From an uncultured Eubacterium sp. (GTDB lineage Bacteria; Bacillota_A; Clostridia; Lachnospirales; Lachnospiraceae): DNA of 46,053 nucleotides. Within the stretch, counting starts at the first letter, position 1; every line of letters starts with the position of its first letter. The notes beneath the pieces are model-generated. The model did not search any database. It had not been told where the DNA came from and saw nothing but the letters and a program-made list of their open reading frames with translations. Positions 24,711 to 33,183 of this stretch are shown here, one piece after another. The stretch covers positions 1 to 46,053 of the forward strand of contig CAOKJJ010000013.1 of assembly GCA_948468465.1 (NCBI GenBank), written 5' to 3'. Both the position numbers and the translations under genes were made by a program.

Positions 24711-25208
24711 ATGATCTGTCTGCTTTGCTTATTAACAGCAGCAGCGTGGATGGATATACGTACAAATAAGATCAGTAACCGGCTGATCGGAGTTGGATTG
24801 TTTTTGGGTTATATACGCAATCTGATAGAATATGGCTGGCATGGCAGTATTTATTTTCTTATTCAAATTTCTTTACCGGTTGTTATATTTTATCTGTTAT
24901 TTCTTATGCGTGCGCTGGGCGCAGGCGATATCAAGTTGTTTTCCGTAATAAGCAGCTGCATTGGACTTCATAGTTTATTGAAAATAATTATTTTTTCTTT
25001 TTTGCTGGGAGCAGTATTATCCTGTGTTGTTTTAATTCAGAATAGAAATCTATATAGTCGTCTCAGTTATTTTTCCAGCTATATCAAAACGGCTCTGTTA
25101 ACAAAATCCATAACGAAATATGATTATCAATCTGACGGAAAACAAAATTTTATCCATTTTTCAGTACCGGTGCTTATTGCGTATATTATGTATTTAGGGG
25201 GAATGTGA
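24711..25208 (+). CDS. tadV: Prepilin peptidase, A24 family (TadV/CpaA-like)
   Basis: A 165-aa membrane aspartyl protease. The two catalytic Asp are in AAWMDIRTNKISNR (residue ~15) and in the GxGD motif ALGAGDIKLF (~69). About four to five hydrophobic helices are visible. It should cut the leader of the Flp pilin and pseudopilins in the locus. The start is odd: the run of G (24685-24690) is too far from the ATG at 24711, while an in-frame ATT at 24696 has ideal spacing; either is possible. The gene ends at the TTG start of the next. Confidence 0.85.
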   Translation: MICLLCLLTAAAWMDIRTNKISNRLIGVGLFLGYIRNLIEYGWHGSIYFLIQISLPVVIFYLLFLMRALGAGDIKLFSVISSCIGLHSLLKIIIFSFLLGAVLSCVVLIQNRNLYSRLSYFSSYIKTALLTKSITKYDYQSDGKQNFIHFSVPVLIAYIMYLGGM

Positions 25209-26222
25209 TTGGGAAAAATAAGGCTGGCAATTATTGGAGAAACACGATATGTAAAAAGGCTGACAGAATGCATGCAAAAAAACGCACCTGATTATCTGGA
25301 AGTATTAAGCTGCAAAGGATCTGGACAATTACCAGAGGTTCTGACAAAAATGCGGCCGGATATGATACTTTGTGAGCAGGATATGATACATGAAGATGGA
25401 GCTTTAAATTCTTTGGCAGATCATATAGTCTGGATTTATCTTTCTGATGAAAAAGAAGTCGAAGAAAAATCAAAATATATTTTTCGATATCAGAGAGGCT
25501 CAGAAATTTTAAGGCAGATCTTTCAAATCTATGAGCAAAACAGCAAAAAAAATCTCGTTTGCAGATGCAAAACAACAGAGATGGAAATGACATCCTTTTA
25601 TGCTCCGGGGGGACACGATCTGCTGCTTCCGTTCTCATTGTCCTATGCGGCGCTTAGCGGGGAGAGTGAAAAGGTTTTGTACTTGAATTTGTCAGAGTTT
25701 TCAGGAATGAGGACGCTTTTCAAACAAAAAGACAGCGATAATTTCAGCGATCTCATATTTGGAATTCGGCAAAAAAAAGAGAGGTTTTTAATTTGTCTGC
25801 AGAGTGTACTGCATCACACAGAACGATTCGATTATGTACTGCCGCCGGAAAATCCAGAAGATTTGTATGATATTCAGGAAGATGATCTGGCATGTTTACT
25901 TTCTTTATTACAGGAACAGACAGAATACAATATGATTATCTGGAACTGCGGCACATTCAATCAGGCTGCGGCGCAGGTCATGGAGTGCTGTAAAACAGTA
26001 TTTTGCCTGGCAAAGGAAAATGCATTTGGCAAATACAGAAAGGTTGAATTTGAACATTTTTTGAATAAGGAATTTCATCAGAGGCTTCGCGGGAAAGTAC
26101 GGTATGTTAGCCCACAGGCAGGAAACAGTTTCGTGCAGGGAGTGGATCTGTTCACGCAGTTAAGGAGCGGAGAGTTTGCAAAGCAGGTAAAAATGATGAC
26201 AAAGGAGGCGGATGAACAGTAA
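25209..26222 (+). CDS. tadZ: TadZ/CpaE-like protein with degenerate P-loop
   Basis: A 337-aa protein. The start is TTG at 25209, directly after the tadV stop, with AGGGGG 9 nt upstream. The N-terminal ~100 residues resemble a receiver-like domain (VLTKMRPDMILCEQD). The next ~200 follow the MinD/ParA-type fold of TadZ: FYAPGGHDLLLPFSLSYAAL stands where the Walker A loop should be, and YLNLSEF and YNMIIWNCGTFN are later strands. There is no Lys-rich KGGxGK loop, so ATP binding is doubtful. TadZ localises the Tad machine at the pole; a non-ATPase version may act only as a scaffold. Assignment rests on fold pattern and position before tadA. Confidence 0.7.
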   Translation: MGKIRLAIIGETRYVKRLTECMQKNAPDYLEVLSCKGSGQLPEVLTKMRPDMILCEQDMIHEDGALNSLADHIVWIYLSDEKEVEEKSKYIFRYQRGSEILRQIFQIYEQNSKKNLVCRCKTTEMEMTSFYAPGGHDLLLPFSLSYAALSGESEKVLYLNLSEFSGMRTLFKQKDSDNFSDLIFGIRQKKERFLICLQSVLHHTERFDYVLPPENPEDLYDIQEDDLACLLSLLQEQTEYNMIIWNCGTFNQAAAQVMECCKTVFCLAKENAFGKYRKVEFEHFLNKEFHQRLRGKVRYVSPQAGNSFVQGVDLFTQLRSGEFAKQVKMMTKEADEQ

Positions 26223-26287
26223 AATGAAAAGGCTGAGACAGAAGATGAATGTTATCAGGGAAAAATAGTGCCAGGGAAAGGAAAAAT

Positions 26288-27502
26288 ATGACACAGGAGA
26301 TGGAACAGCTTCGACAGCAGATTTTAACAAAACTGGATTTGACAAGGGAAACCGGGGATGAAGAGCTGGAAGAGCTGATTTACAAAGAAGTTGGGAGTTA
26401 TAGCAGAGCGCAGGGATTATCGTTAAAGCAGAGAGAACAGTTTCAAAAAGAAATTTATCATTCTTTAAGAAAGCTGGATGCACTGCAGGAATTAATGGAT
26501 GATCCGAAGGTAACAGAGATTATGGTGAATGGGGCGGATTCCATTTTTTTTGAAAAAGATGGACATGTTCAGAAATGGAACAGGAAGTTTTATTCAAAAG
26601 AAAAGCTGGAAGACGTTATTCAGCAGATTGTTGCGGCGGGCAATAAGATTGTAAATGAAGCAAATCCGATTGTGGATACAAGGCTAAAAGATGGTTCGCG
26701 TGTTAATATTGTGCTTTCGCCTATTGCGATAGACGGTTCCGCCGTTACGATTCGAAAGTTTCCGGAACGTCCAATGCAGATGCAGCAGTTAATACAGTTG
26801 GGAGCCATTTCACAGGAAGCAGCGGATTTTTTAAAACTGCTTGTGCAGGCTGGATATAACATTTTTATATCCGGAGGGACCGGTGCCGGAAAGACGACGT
26901 TTTTAAATGCTTTATCTGAGTTTATACCGTCTGAGGAACGGCTGATTACAATTGAAGACTCAGCCGAGCTGCAGATACATTCAATTCCAAATCTAATACG
27001 GATGGAGACAAGAACAGCAAATATGGAAGGTGTAAAGGAGATTACAATCCGGGATTTGATAAGAACATCACTTCGTATGCGGCCAAACAGAATTATTGTT
27101 GGGGAGTGCAGGGGGCCGGAAACGCTGGATATGCTTCAGGCTATGAATACCGGACATGATGGAAGTATCAGTACCGGACATGCAAATTCAACAAAGGATA
27201 TGCTGAAACGATTAGAAACAATGGTATTAATGGGAATGGATCTGCCGTTATCTGCAATTCGCGGTCAGATTGCATCAGGAATTCAGATTTTGGTCCATCT
27301 GGGAAGACTTAGGGACTGTTCCAGGAAAGTACTGCATGTAGATGAGATTGACGGAATGAAAGATGGGGAAATTCAAATGCATTCCATTTATCAATTTGTC
27401 GAAGGAAAAAGCGGAAATCTGGAAGGGAAGGTAACCGGAACATGGGAAAAAACAGGAATGCTGCAAAATACGGAAAAGCTGAAAGAAGCAGGCTTGTGCT
27501 GA
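26288..27502 (+). CDS. tadA: TadA/CpaF secretion ATPase
   Basis: A 404-aa hexameric ATPase of the type II/IV secretion family. The ATG at 26288 follows GAAAGG. Walker A is ISGGTGAGKTTFLNAL (~residue 195), the Asp box ITIEDSAELQI follows, Walker B/His box is RIIVGECRGPETLDMLQAMN then TGHDGSISTGHANS. The N-terminal domain (YKEVGSYSRAQG; MVNGADSIFFEKDGHV) is typical of CpaF. It powers Flp pilus extension through TadB/TadC. Key residues are intact. Confidence 0.95.
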   Translation: MTQEMEQLRQQILTKLDLTRETGDEELEELIYKEVGSYSRAQGLSLKQREQFQKEIYHSLRKLDALQELMDDPKVTEIMVNGADSIFFEKDGHVQKWNRKFYSKEKLEDVIQQIVAAGNKIVNEANPIVDTRLKDGSRVNIVLSPIAIDGSAVTIRKFPERPMQMQQLIQLGAISQEAADFLKLLVQAGYNIFISGGTGAGKTTFLNALSEFIPSEERLITIEDSAELQIHSIPNLIRMETRTANMEGVKEITIRDLIRTSLRMRPNRIIVGECRGPETLDMLQAMNTGHDGSISTGHANSTKDMLKRLETMVLMGMDLPLSAIRGQIASGIQILVHLGRLRDCSRKVLHVDEIDGMKDGEIQMHSIYQFVEGKSGNLEGKVTGTWEKTGMLQNTEKLKEAGLC

Positions 27503-28260
27503 ACAAAAATGAGAAGGCAAGGGTAAATTATCAGGATTACAGGTTTGCATGGAAGGAACAGCTGCGGATCATTGCAGAATATTTGAGCATCAGTGGTATA
27601 TTTGCATATTTGTTTTACCGTTCGTGGATTGTTTTTTTGGTGTTTTGCATGTTTTATCCGGTCTATCATAAACGAAAGAAAAAACAGATGATCTGTAAAC
27701 GGCAGGAAATATTGTGCAGAGAATTTAAGGACGCGATTCAGTGCGCCGCATCGTCTATGGGAGCAGGATATTCTATTGAAAATGCATTTCGGGAAGCTTA
27801 TGTGCAAATGCAGCTGCAGTATGGACCAGGTGGATTGATGACAGAAGAACTGCGCTATATGAACAGTTGTTTATCACTGAATATTCCTCTGGAGCAGTTT
27901 TTGTATGATTTTGCAAACCGCAGTGGCTTGGAAGATGTGCGCAGTTTTTGCGAGGTGTTTGTGTTTGCGAAGCGAAGTGGCGGGGATTTTATACAGATTA
28001 TACATATGACTGCGGCAAGGATTTCAGAAAAAAACGAATTAATGGAATCTATTCAGACGGAGATTTCCGGAAAGAAGATGGAACAAAAGCTTATGAATCT
28101 GATGCCTTTATTTATACTGCTGTATGTAGATTTTAGTTTTGGGGGATATCTGGACGGCCTGTATCACAATCTGTTAGGTGTATTCGTAATGACAGTTTGT
28201 CTTGCGTTATATCTTGGAGCATATTTACTATCGGAGAAAATAATGGCAATACAAGTATAA
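27442..28260 (+). CDS. tadB: TadB-like inner-membrane protein (T2SS F domain)
   Basis: A 272-aa protein. The start is uncertain: an ATG at 27442 overlaps tadA by 61 bp and has AAGG upstream; a GTG at 27496 would give a 7-bp overlap. Hydrophobic helices near residues 50-75 and at the end (~215-260). The middle carries the type II secretion F domain (ASSMGAGYSIENAFREAYVQ; YDFANRSGLEDVRSFCEVFV; AKRSGGDFIQIIHMTA). TadB and TadC form the membrane platform of the Tad machine and are worked by TadA. Confidence 0.88.
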   Translation: MGKNRNAAKYGKAERSRLVLNKNEKARVNYQDYRFAWKEQLRIIAEYLSISGIFAYLFYRSWIVFLVFCMFYPVYHKRKKKQMICKRQEILCREFKDAIQCAASSMGAGYSIENAFREAYVQMQLQYGPGGLMTEELRYMNSCLSLNIPLEQFLYDFANRSGLEDVRSFCEVFVFAKRSGGDFIQIIHMTAARISEKNELMESIQTEISGKKMEQKLMNLMPLFILLYVDFSFGGYLDGLYHNLLGVFVMTVCLALYLGAYLLSEKIMAIQV

Positions 28261-28295
28261 ATTTTGTTTCTGTTTGCAGCAATTCAGGGGGGATT

Positions 28296-29597
28296 ATGAC
28301 GGGTATCATTGTGTGCGTGGCAGTTACGACAGTCAGTTTGTTGTTTTTGCTTTGGTTCTGCTTAAAGAAGCAGGAAAAAAATAAAAAAGATGCGGTAAAA
28401 GTGATTGCTTTGGCAGGGTGTCTGGGTTTTATCATTTGTATGACAGAAAGTAAGAAACAGCGGCTGACGCAGGATGGCAGGCTGCAGCGCGCAGAAGCGG
28501 GAGAAGAGACAGAAAGCCGGCAGTTGCAGCTGAATGCGGACGGCATTCTGAAAGATTATAAGTATGTGTTGGAGTTGGAATCGCAGCGGCTGCAGGGAGA
28601 AGAACTGGAGCAGTTATTTGCGGACGCGGCCGAAGAAGCGGAGCGGCAGTTTATCGGAGATAACTTGTCATTAGATTGTGTAGATCATGCTGTAGTATTG
28701 CCAAAAAGCCTGCAGGATGGTCAGATTAAGGCAAAATGGCAGTTTGATCCTGAAAATATGATAGATACAGACGGGGAACTGTGGGTGGAAGAAACGGATG
28801 AAACTGGAGTTCTGGTAATGGTCGCATTGACGATGACTTATTATGATGAGGTGCGTGAACATTCTTTTGGGTGTTTTGTATATCCGAAAAAACTCAATCG
28901 TGTGGAACAGCTGCTGGCGGATATACAGCAATATTTTGAAGAAGAACAGGAGGTCAGTAAAAATGAGGAATTTTTAAGGCTTCCTATGCAGATTGGCGGC
29001 ATCAGACTGCAATGGTCTCAGAAAGAAGAAGCTACTTATCAGATTATTTTACTGCTTGGATTTGTGGCTGCCGCAGTGGTATACATACAGGAAGGTGTGA
29101 AGGAACAAAGGAAGGAGCAGGAACGCAAAGAACAGCTTTTAAAACAATATCCGGATATGGTTAGTAAAATATCATTATTGCTTGGTGCCGGAATGACTTT
29201 AAGCGGGGCATGGGAACGGATTGTCTTAAATTATCAGCACAAATTGGAATGTCGTCAGACGAAACCAGAAGAGGTTTATGAACAGATGCTGCGTTCTTAC
29301 AGGGAGATGCAGGATGGGGTTGGAGAATTGAAAGTTTATGAACAGTTTGGCGAACGCTGCGGCACACCTCAATATCGAAAGCTGTCGATGCTGATCATAC
29401 AAAATTTAAGAAAAGGTTCGGCCGGACTCAGGCAGAGCCTGGAAAAGGAAGTGGCGGATGCATTTGTGCTTCGTAAAAATCTTGCAAAAAAAACCGGTGA
29501 AGAGGCAGGAACAAAGATTTTGCTTCCTATGATGTTAATGCTTTGTATTGTAATGGTTATCATTTTAGTTCCGGCATTTTTAACATTTCAAATGTAA
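28296..29597 (+). CDS. tadC: TadC-like platform protein with N-terminal extra domain
   Basis: A 433-aa protein. The ATG at 28296 follows GGGGGG; this removes 33 upstream residues of open frame. A hydrophobic helix at ~3-23 and a shorter one at ~32-45 open the protein, then ~200 charged residues with no membrane helix (LDCVDHAVVLPKSLQDG; HSFGCFVYPKKLNRVEQLL), then a helix near 250-267. The C-terminal half is the T2SS F domain (YPDMVSKISLLLGAGMTLSG; SMLIIQNLRKGSAGLRQSLE) with a final helix (LLPMMLMLCIVMVIILVPAF). The extra ~200 residues are not part of classical TadC (~300 aa) and may face the cell surface. Confidence 0.85.
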   Translation: MTGIIVCVAVTTVSLLFLLWFCLKKQEKNKKDAVKVIALAGCLGFIICMTESKKQRLTQDGRLQRAEAGEETESRQLQLNADGILKDYKYVLELESQRLQGEELEQLFADAAEEAERQFIGDNLSLDCVDHAVVLPKSLQDGQIKAKWQFDPENMIDTDGELWVEETDETGVLVMVALTMTYYDEVREHSFGCFVYPKKLNRVEQLLADIQQYFEEEQEVSKNEEFLRLPMQIGGIRLQWSQKEEATYQIILLLGFVAAAVVYIQEGVKEQRKEQERKEQLLKQYPDMVSKISLLLGAGMTLSGAWERIVLNYQHKLECRQTKPEEVYEQMLRSYREMQDGVGELKVYEQFGERCGTPQYRKLSMLIIQNLRKGSAGLRQSLEKEVADAFVLRKNLAKKTGEEAGTKILLPMMLMLCIVMVIILVPAFLTFQM

Positions 29598-29636
29598 TGG
29601 TTCCGTAAGAACGGACGAAGAAAGGAAAGGTAAAAT

Positions 29637-29816
29637 ATGAAAAATATAATAGCGTTTTGGGAAGAGGAAGAAGGAATTGGCGTCGTGGAGTTAATATTAA
29701 TCCTGGTAGTGTTAATTGGGCTGGTAATTATATTTAAGGACAGCCTGCGCAAGCTTGTAAAAGAGATTTTTGATACGATTACAAAAGGCGCGACAGAAGT
29801 ATCGACGACGGATTAG
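29637..29816 (+). CDS. flp: Flp-type pilin (59 aa)
   Basis: A 59-aa small gene: MKNIIAFWEEEEGIG followed by the hydrophobic helix VVELILILVVLIGLVIIF and a short charged tail (KDSLRKLVKEIFDTITKG). AGGAAAGG lies before the ATG. Cleavage after Gly13 would put Glu at +5 of the mature protein (E18), the hallmark of type IVb prepilins. It sits between tadC and the DUF5702 gene, ending 5 bp before the latter. It is most likely the major pilus subunit, matured by one of the two A24 peptidases. Confidence 0.88.
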   Translation: MKNIIAFWEEEEGIGVVELILILVVLIGLVIIFKDSLRKLVKEIFDTITKGATEVSTTD

Positions 29817-29821
29817 AAAAT

Positions 29822-31429
29822 ATGAAATATAAGAGGACAGGCAGTATTACGATATTTATGAGTCTGATGCTTATGGTGGTTGCATCACTGCTGTTTACAC
29901 TCTTGGAAGGATCGCGGTTTCTGATGTTGGGAATGACAGCTGTGATCAGCAGCCAGAGTGTGACAGAATCCATGTTTGCGGAATATCATGTGCCTGCGTA
30001 TCAAAACTATCATTTATTTATGATGGACAGCAGTTACGGTACCGGACAGCTGATGCTGTCAAAAGTGAATCAGAAGATGCAGGAATTAGGCCAGGAAAAT
30101 CTAAATCCATCTGTAAAGGGGTTTGGAACATACAGCAATTTTCTGCAGATGAATGTGACAGACAGCAGTGTTGTCCGGTATGAACTTGCAACGGATCAAA
30201 ATGCGCAGCCTTTGCTCAAACAAATCTCGCAGCTGATGAAAAAAGAATTTGCAGCTGATCTGGCAGAGGGAATATACCATAAGATAACGGATGTGCAGGA
30301 ATCAGGCAAACAGGGAGAAAAAGCGGATCAATATTTGAATGGGGCGCTTGATACGATCGAACAGGCCAAAGAGGAAGCAAAGGAAGCAAAAGAAGCGAAA
30401 GAAGGAAAAGAAAATGATCGTACAAAAGCAAAGTTATACACAACAAGAAGTATGCAGGCAATGACAATGGACACAGGCAAAAATACTGACAGCGAAATAT
30501 CGCAGGAAGTCTCGAATCCTATGGAAGATATAAAAAACGCGAAAAGCTCACCATTGCTGGCACAGATTCTTTCAAGCGGAGATGGAATTTCAGCAAAGCA
30601 GATTTCGAGCGAAGATTCTGTTGAAAGACGTACGTTAAACATTGGAAATTATGAGAGTACGGGGTCTTCTGGTTTGGCAGATAAAATGCTGATCATTCAA
30701 TATTTGAAAAAATATACTTCAAATTTCTTGAACAAAGTTTCAGTTCCGCATGCGCTTGCCTATGAACAAGAGTACATTTTGTTCGGAAAATCTTCTGATG
30801 AAGACAATCTGAAAAAGATGGCATCCAAATTACTGACTGTAAGAGAAGGCATTAATTTTGCATATTTATTGACAGATAAGGCAAAATGTGAGGAAGCATT
30901 AGCTGTTGCAGTGTCGATTGCAGCTGTGGCACAAATTCCCGCGGCAGTGAAGGCAATTCAAATGGGAATTTTGGCTTCGTGGGCGTATGCGGAAAGTATC
31001 GCGGAGCTGCGGACATTGTTTGTGGCCGGTAAGATAGCAGCCGTGAAATCAGCCGAAAGCTGGACAGTAAGCTTGGCAGAAGCAGCTTCTGTACCTTTTC
31101 GCAGCTCTGTGAGATCAAAAGAAGTAAGCAGCGGACTTGATTATGAAGATTATATATATACATTTATGTCTATAGAAAGTCTTAAGAAGATAGGAAATCG
31201 TTTTGCAAACATGCTGGAAAAAAATCTGCGTCTTTATGCAGGATATGAACAGGTAAAGTTAGACTGTATGATTACGGCTATGGAGGCAGATCATCATTAC
31301 CATGCAAAGCAGGCATTTTTGACATTTGTAACGATTGGACGTTTGTCTAAAAAAGGTTATCACTATGAGGAAATGTATCGGTTTTCTTATATAGAAGAAA
31401 AAAATAGAGAAGAAAAAGATCATTCATAA
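29822..31429 (+). CDS. DUF5702 domain protein of the Tad locus
   Basis: A 535-aa protein beginning KYKRTGSITIFMSLMLMVV, a hydrophobic N-terminal helix with a prepilin-like or TadE/TadG-like anchor (GSITIF at the start). It belongs to the DUF5702 group that accompanies Gram-positive Tad loci. Residues ~30-170 would lie outside the membrane; residues ~180-200 are a charged tract of repeated EAKEAK. A hydrophobic Ala-rich segment (EEALAVAVSIAAVAQIPAAV) is near 360-380. It could be a minor pilin or a surface protein of the pilus. Starts 5 bp after flp; no independent promoter. Confidence 0.75.
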   Translation: MKYKRTGSITIFMSLMLMVVASLLFTLLEGSRFLMLGMTAVISSQSVTESMFAEYHVPAYQNYHLFMMDSSYGTGQLMLSKVNQKMQELGQENLNPSVKGFGTYSNFLQMNVTDSSVVRYELATDQNAQPLLKQISQLMKKEFAADLAEGIYHKITDVQESGKQGEKADQYLNGALDTIEQAKEEAKEAKEAKEGKENDRTKAKLYTTRSMQAMTMDTGKNTDSEISQEVSNPMEDIKNAKSSPLLAQILSSGDGISAKQISSEDSVERRTLNIGNYESTGSSGLADKMLIIQYLKKYTSNFLNKVSVPHALAYEQEYILFGKSSDEDNLKKMASKLLTVREGINFAYLLTDKAKCEEALAVAVSIAAVAQIPAAVKAIQMGILASWAYAESIAELRTLFVAGKIAAVKSAESWTVSLAEAASVPFRSSVRSKEVSSGLDYEDYIYTFMSIESLKKIGNRFANMLEKNLRLYAGYEQVKLDCMITAMEADHHYHAKQAFLTFVTIGRLSKKGYHYEEMYRFSYIEEKNREEKDHS

Positions 31430-31505
31430 GCGTCATTTACAGGCGGTATTCGTAGTATCGCTGAACATACGATAGTTTAAAAATATTAAGAAAGGCAGGT
31501 GCATC

Positions 31506-32429
31506 GTGGTGTCCCTCGGTTTGAAACAGGATAAATCCGAATATACAGGTACGCATAATAAAAAAACTCTCTCTATCAGTCAGAAAAATATTTTTGTTCA
31601 AAAAAGTTTTGGTGTAAAAAACGGAGGGACAGCCCGGTGCACCTGTACAAAAGCGCTGTTAACAGTGGAAACAGCAATGGTATTGCCTTTTTTCGTCTGT
31701 TTTCTGGTGTTTGTTCTATATTTTTTTCGTATTCTTCAGGTTCAGGCAGGAGTATCGCAGGCTTTGCAGTATGCAGGAAGACGCATAGCGGCAGAGTATA
31801 GCTTACAGGCGGAAAAACAAAAAGATACCGATGATAAAGATAAACAAGGCGCTTCGGATATTTTGGGGCTTGTAAGAGCAAAAGTATTGTTTGAAAAGCA
31901 AATAAAAAAACAAAAATGTCCGGTTCGGTATATTAGTCATGGAATCGGAGGCATTAGTCTGATACAATCAGATTTTTCAGACAATTATGTAGAATTAAAA
32001 GCTGTCTATCGGATGAAGCTGCCGGTTACATTGCTCGGAAATATTCAATATCGAATTGTGCAGCAGGTAAAGTGCAGAAAATGGACAGGCTATGTATTGG
32101 GACAGGATATGCAGGATTCAGATACCTGGCTTTATTATACGGAACATGGTACCGTATATCATGCAAGCAGGACCTGTACATACCTGGATTTATCAATACG
32201 TGGAATTACTGATACACAGGTAGGCAGCAGTCGGAATAAAAACGGAGGGAAATATTATAAATGCGAAAAGTGCAGTCAGCCGGCATTAGGTCATTCCATG
32301 GTATATGTAACCGATTACGGTGACCGCTATCATACCAGTCTGACATGCAGCAGTTTGAAAAGAAGTATTTATATGATACGCAGATCAAAAGCGACAGAAA
32401 AAAGGATGTGCAGCAAATGTGGAGGATAA
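31506..32429 (+). CDS. TadE-like protein with two C-terminal HxxxxC/CxxC modules
   Basis: A 307-aa protein. The GTG at 31506 follows AGGTG; the exact start is uncertain because the first ~50 residues are poorly conserved. TADE-type anchor is LTVETAMVLPFFVCFLVFVL (residues ~52-71) with the Glu typical of TadE. The C-terminal ~100 residues contain two related units: YHASRTCTYLD...YYKCEKC and YHTSLTCSSLK...KRMCSKC, each with a His-x4-Cys and a Cys-x2-Cys. Four thiols per pair could bind Zn2+ or form disulfides on the outside. I know similar HxxxxC...CxxC modules in extracellular proteins, but not a function here. Confidence 0.75.
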   Translation: MVSLGLKQDKSEYTGTHNKKTLSISQKNIFVQKSFGVKNGGTARCTCTKALLTVETAMVLPFFVCFLVFVLYFFRILQVQAGVSQALQYAGRRIAAEYSLQAEKQKDTDDKDKQGASDILGLVRAKVLFEKQIKKQKCPVRYISHGIGGISLIQSDFSDNYVELKAVYRMKLPVTLLGNIQYRIVQQVKCRKWTGYVLGQDMQDSDTWLYYTEHGTVYHASRTCTYLDLSIRGITDTQVGSSRNKNGGKYYKCEKCSQPALGHSMVYVTDYGDRYHTSLTCSSLKRSIYMIRRSKATEKRMCSKCGG

Positions 32430-32447
32430 GTTTTTTGGGGAGGCATT

Positions 32448-32879
32448 ATGGTAATGATCCGGCAATTATCAGTTCTGGCTGTTTTAGCCATTTGCAGTTA
32501 TGAGGATATGAAAAGTAAACAGATTTGTATAAAATGGCTGTTACTGTTTGCAGGAGAAGGTATTTTATTTTGGATTTTAGGGGAAAAACAGTCCATCATA
32601 GAGATCATAACGGCAATAAGTCCTGGTTTATGTGTGTTATTGCTGGCATTTATGACAGGAGGGGGAATTGGTCAGGGGGATGGTTTATTGTTAATCGTTA
32701 CAGGTATTTTTCTTGGAGGAGTATCTGTCATGAAGATATTTTTATCCGCCTTGTTTCTTTCGGGTGGATATGCCGCAGCTTTATTTGTAATTGGGAGAAA
32801 GAACCGAAAGTATGAGATTGCTTTTGTTCCGTTTTTATTGTTAGCGTTTATTGGAGAGATGCTGATACAAAATGTTTAA
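32448..32879 (+). CDS. Second prepilin peptidase, A24 family
   Basis: A 143-aa membrane protein. The ATG follows GGGGAGG. Two catalytic Asp: SYEDMKSKQI (residue ~20) and GxGD in GGIGQGDGLLL (~77). Four hydrophobic helices. It is shorter and only weakly similar to the first peptidase of the locus (24711-25208) apart from the two motifs. It sits between the two TadE-like genes, so it may mature those pseudopilins rather than Flp. Confidence 0.85.
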   Translation: MVMIRQLSVLAVLAICSYEDMKSKQICIKWLLLFAGEGILFWILGEKQSIIEIITAISPGLCVLLLAFMTGGGIGQGDGLLLIVTGIFLGGVSVMKIFLSALFLSGGYAAALFVIGRKNRKYEIAFVPFLLLAFIGEMLIQNV

Positions 32880-32891
32880 GGGTAATTGGGA

Positions 32892-33155
32892 ATGAGAAAA
32901 ATAAATCATAAAAAATTTGATCATAAAAAATTTAATAAAAAACTTAATGAAAGAAAAATAAAAGCCAGTCTGACCGTAGAAGCATCCATATTGGTTCCGC
33001 TTGCCCTTTTTACGATCGTAGGAGGAATCAACATAGGGTATGATTTATTTCAGGAGGCAAAATTAAGCGTTGAAATACAAGAAGAACTTACGGAACTGGA
33101 TCCGATAAAAATTGTGCGTAACAATACGCTTATAGATAAAATCAGCGGGAAATGA
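32892..33155 (+). CDS. Small TadE-like pseudopilin
   Basis: An 87-aa protein. The ATG at 32892 is chosen over a TTG at 32886; AAGGG is upstream. A very basic N-terminus (NHKKFDHKKFNKKLNERK) precedes the TadE anchor ASLTVEASILVPLALFTIVG with the conserved Glu. About 40 residues follow. TadE-like proteins are processed by a prepilin peptidase and act as minor pilins. Confidence 0.8.
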   Translation: MRKINHKKFDHKKFNKKLNERKIKASLTVEASILVPLALFTIVGGINIGYDLFQEAKLSVEIQEELTELDPIKIVRNNTLIDKISGK

Positions 33156-33183
33156 AAATACTTGGAGAGGAAGTGCGAAGAGC

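Noticed and set aside
26213..26269. 18-codon frame between tadZ and tadA
   Set aside because: Too short and without a hydrophobic pilin-like segment; probably part of the linker region.
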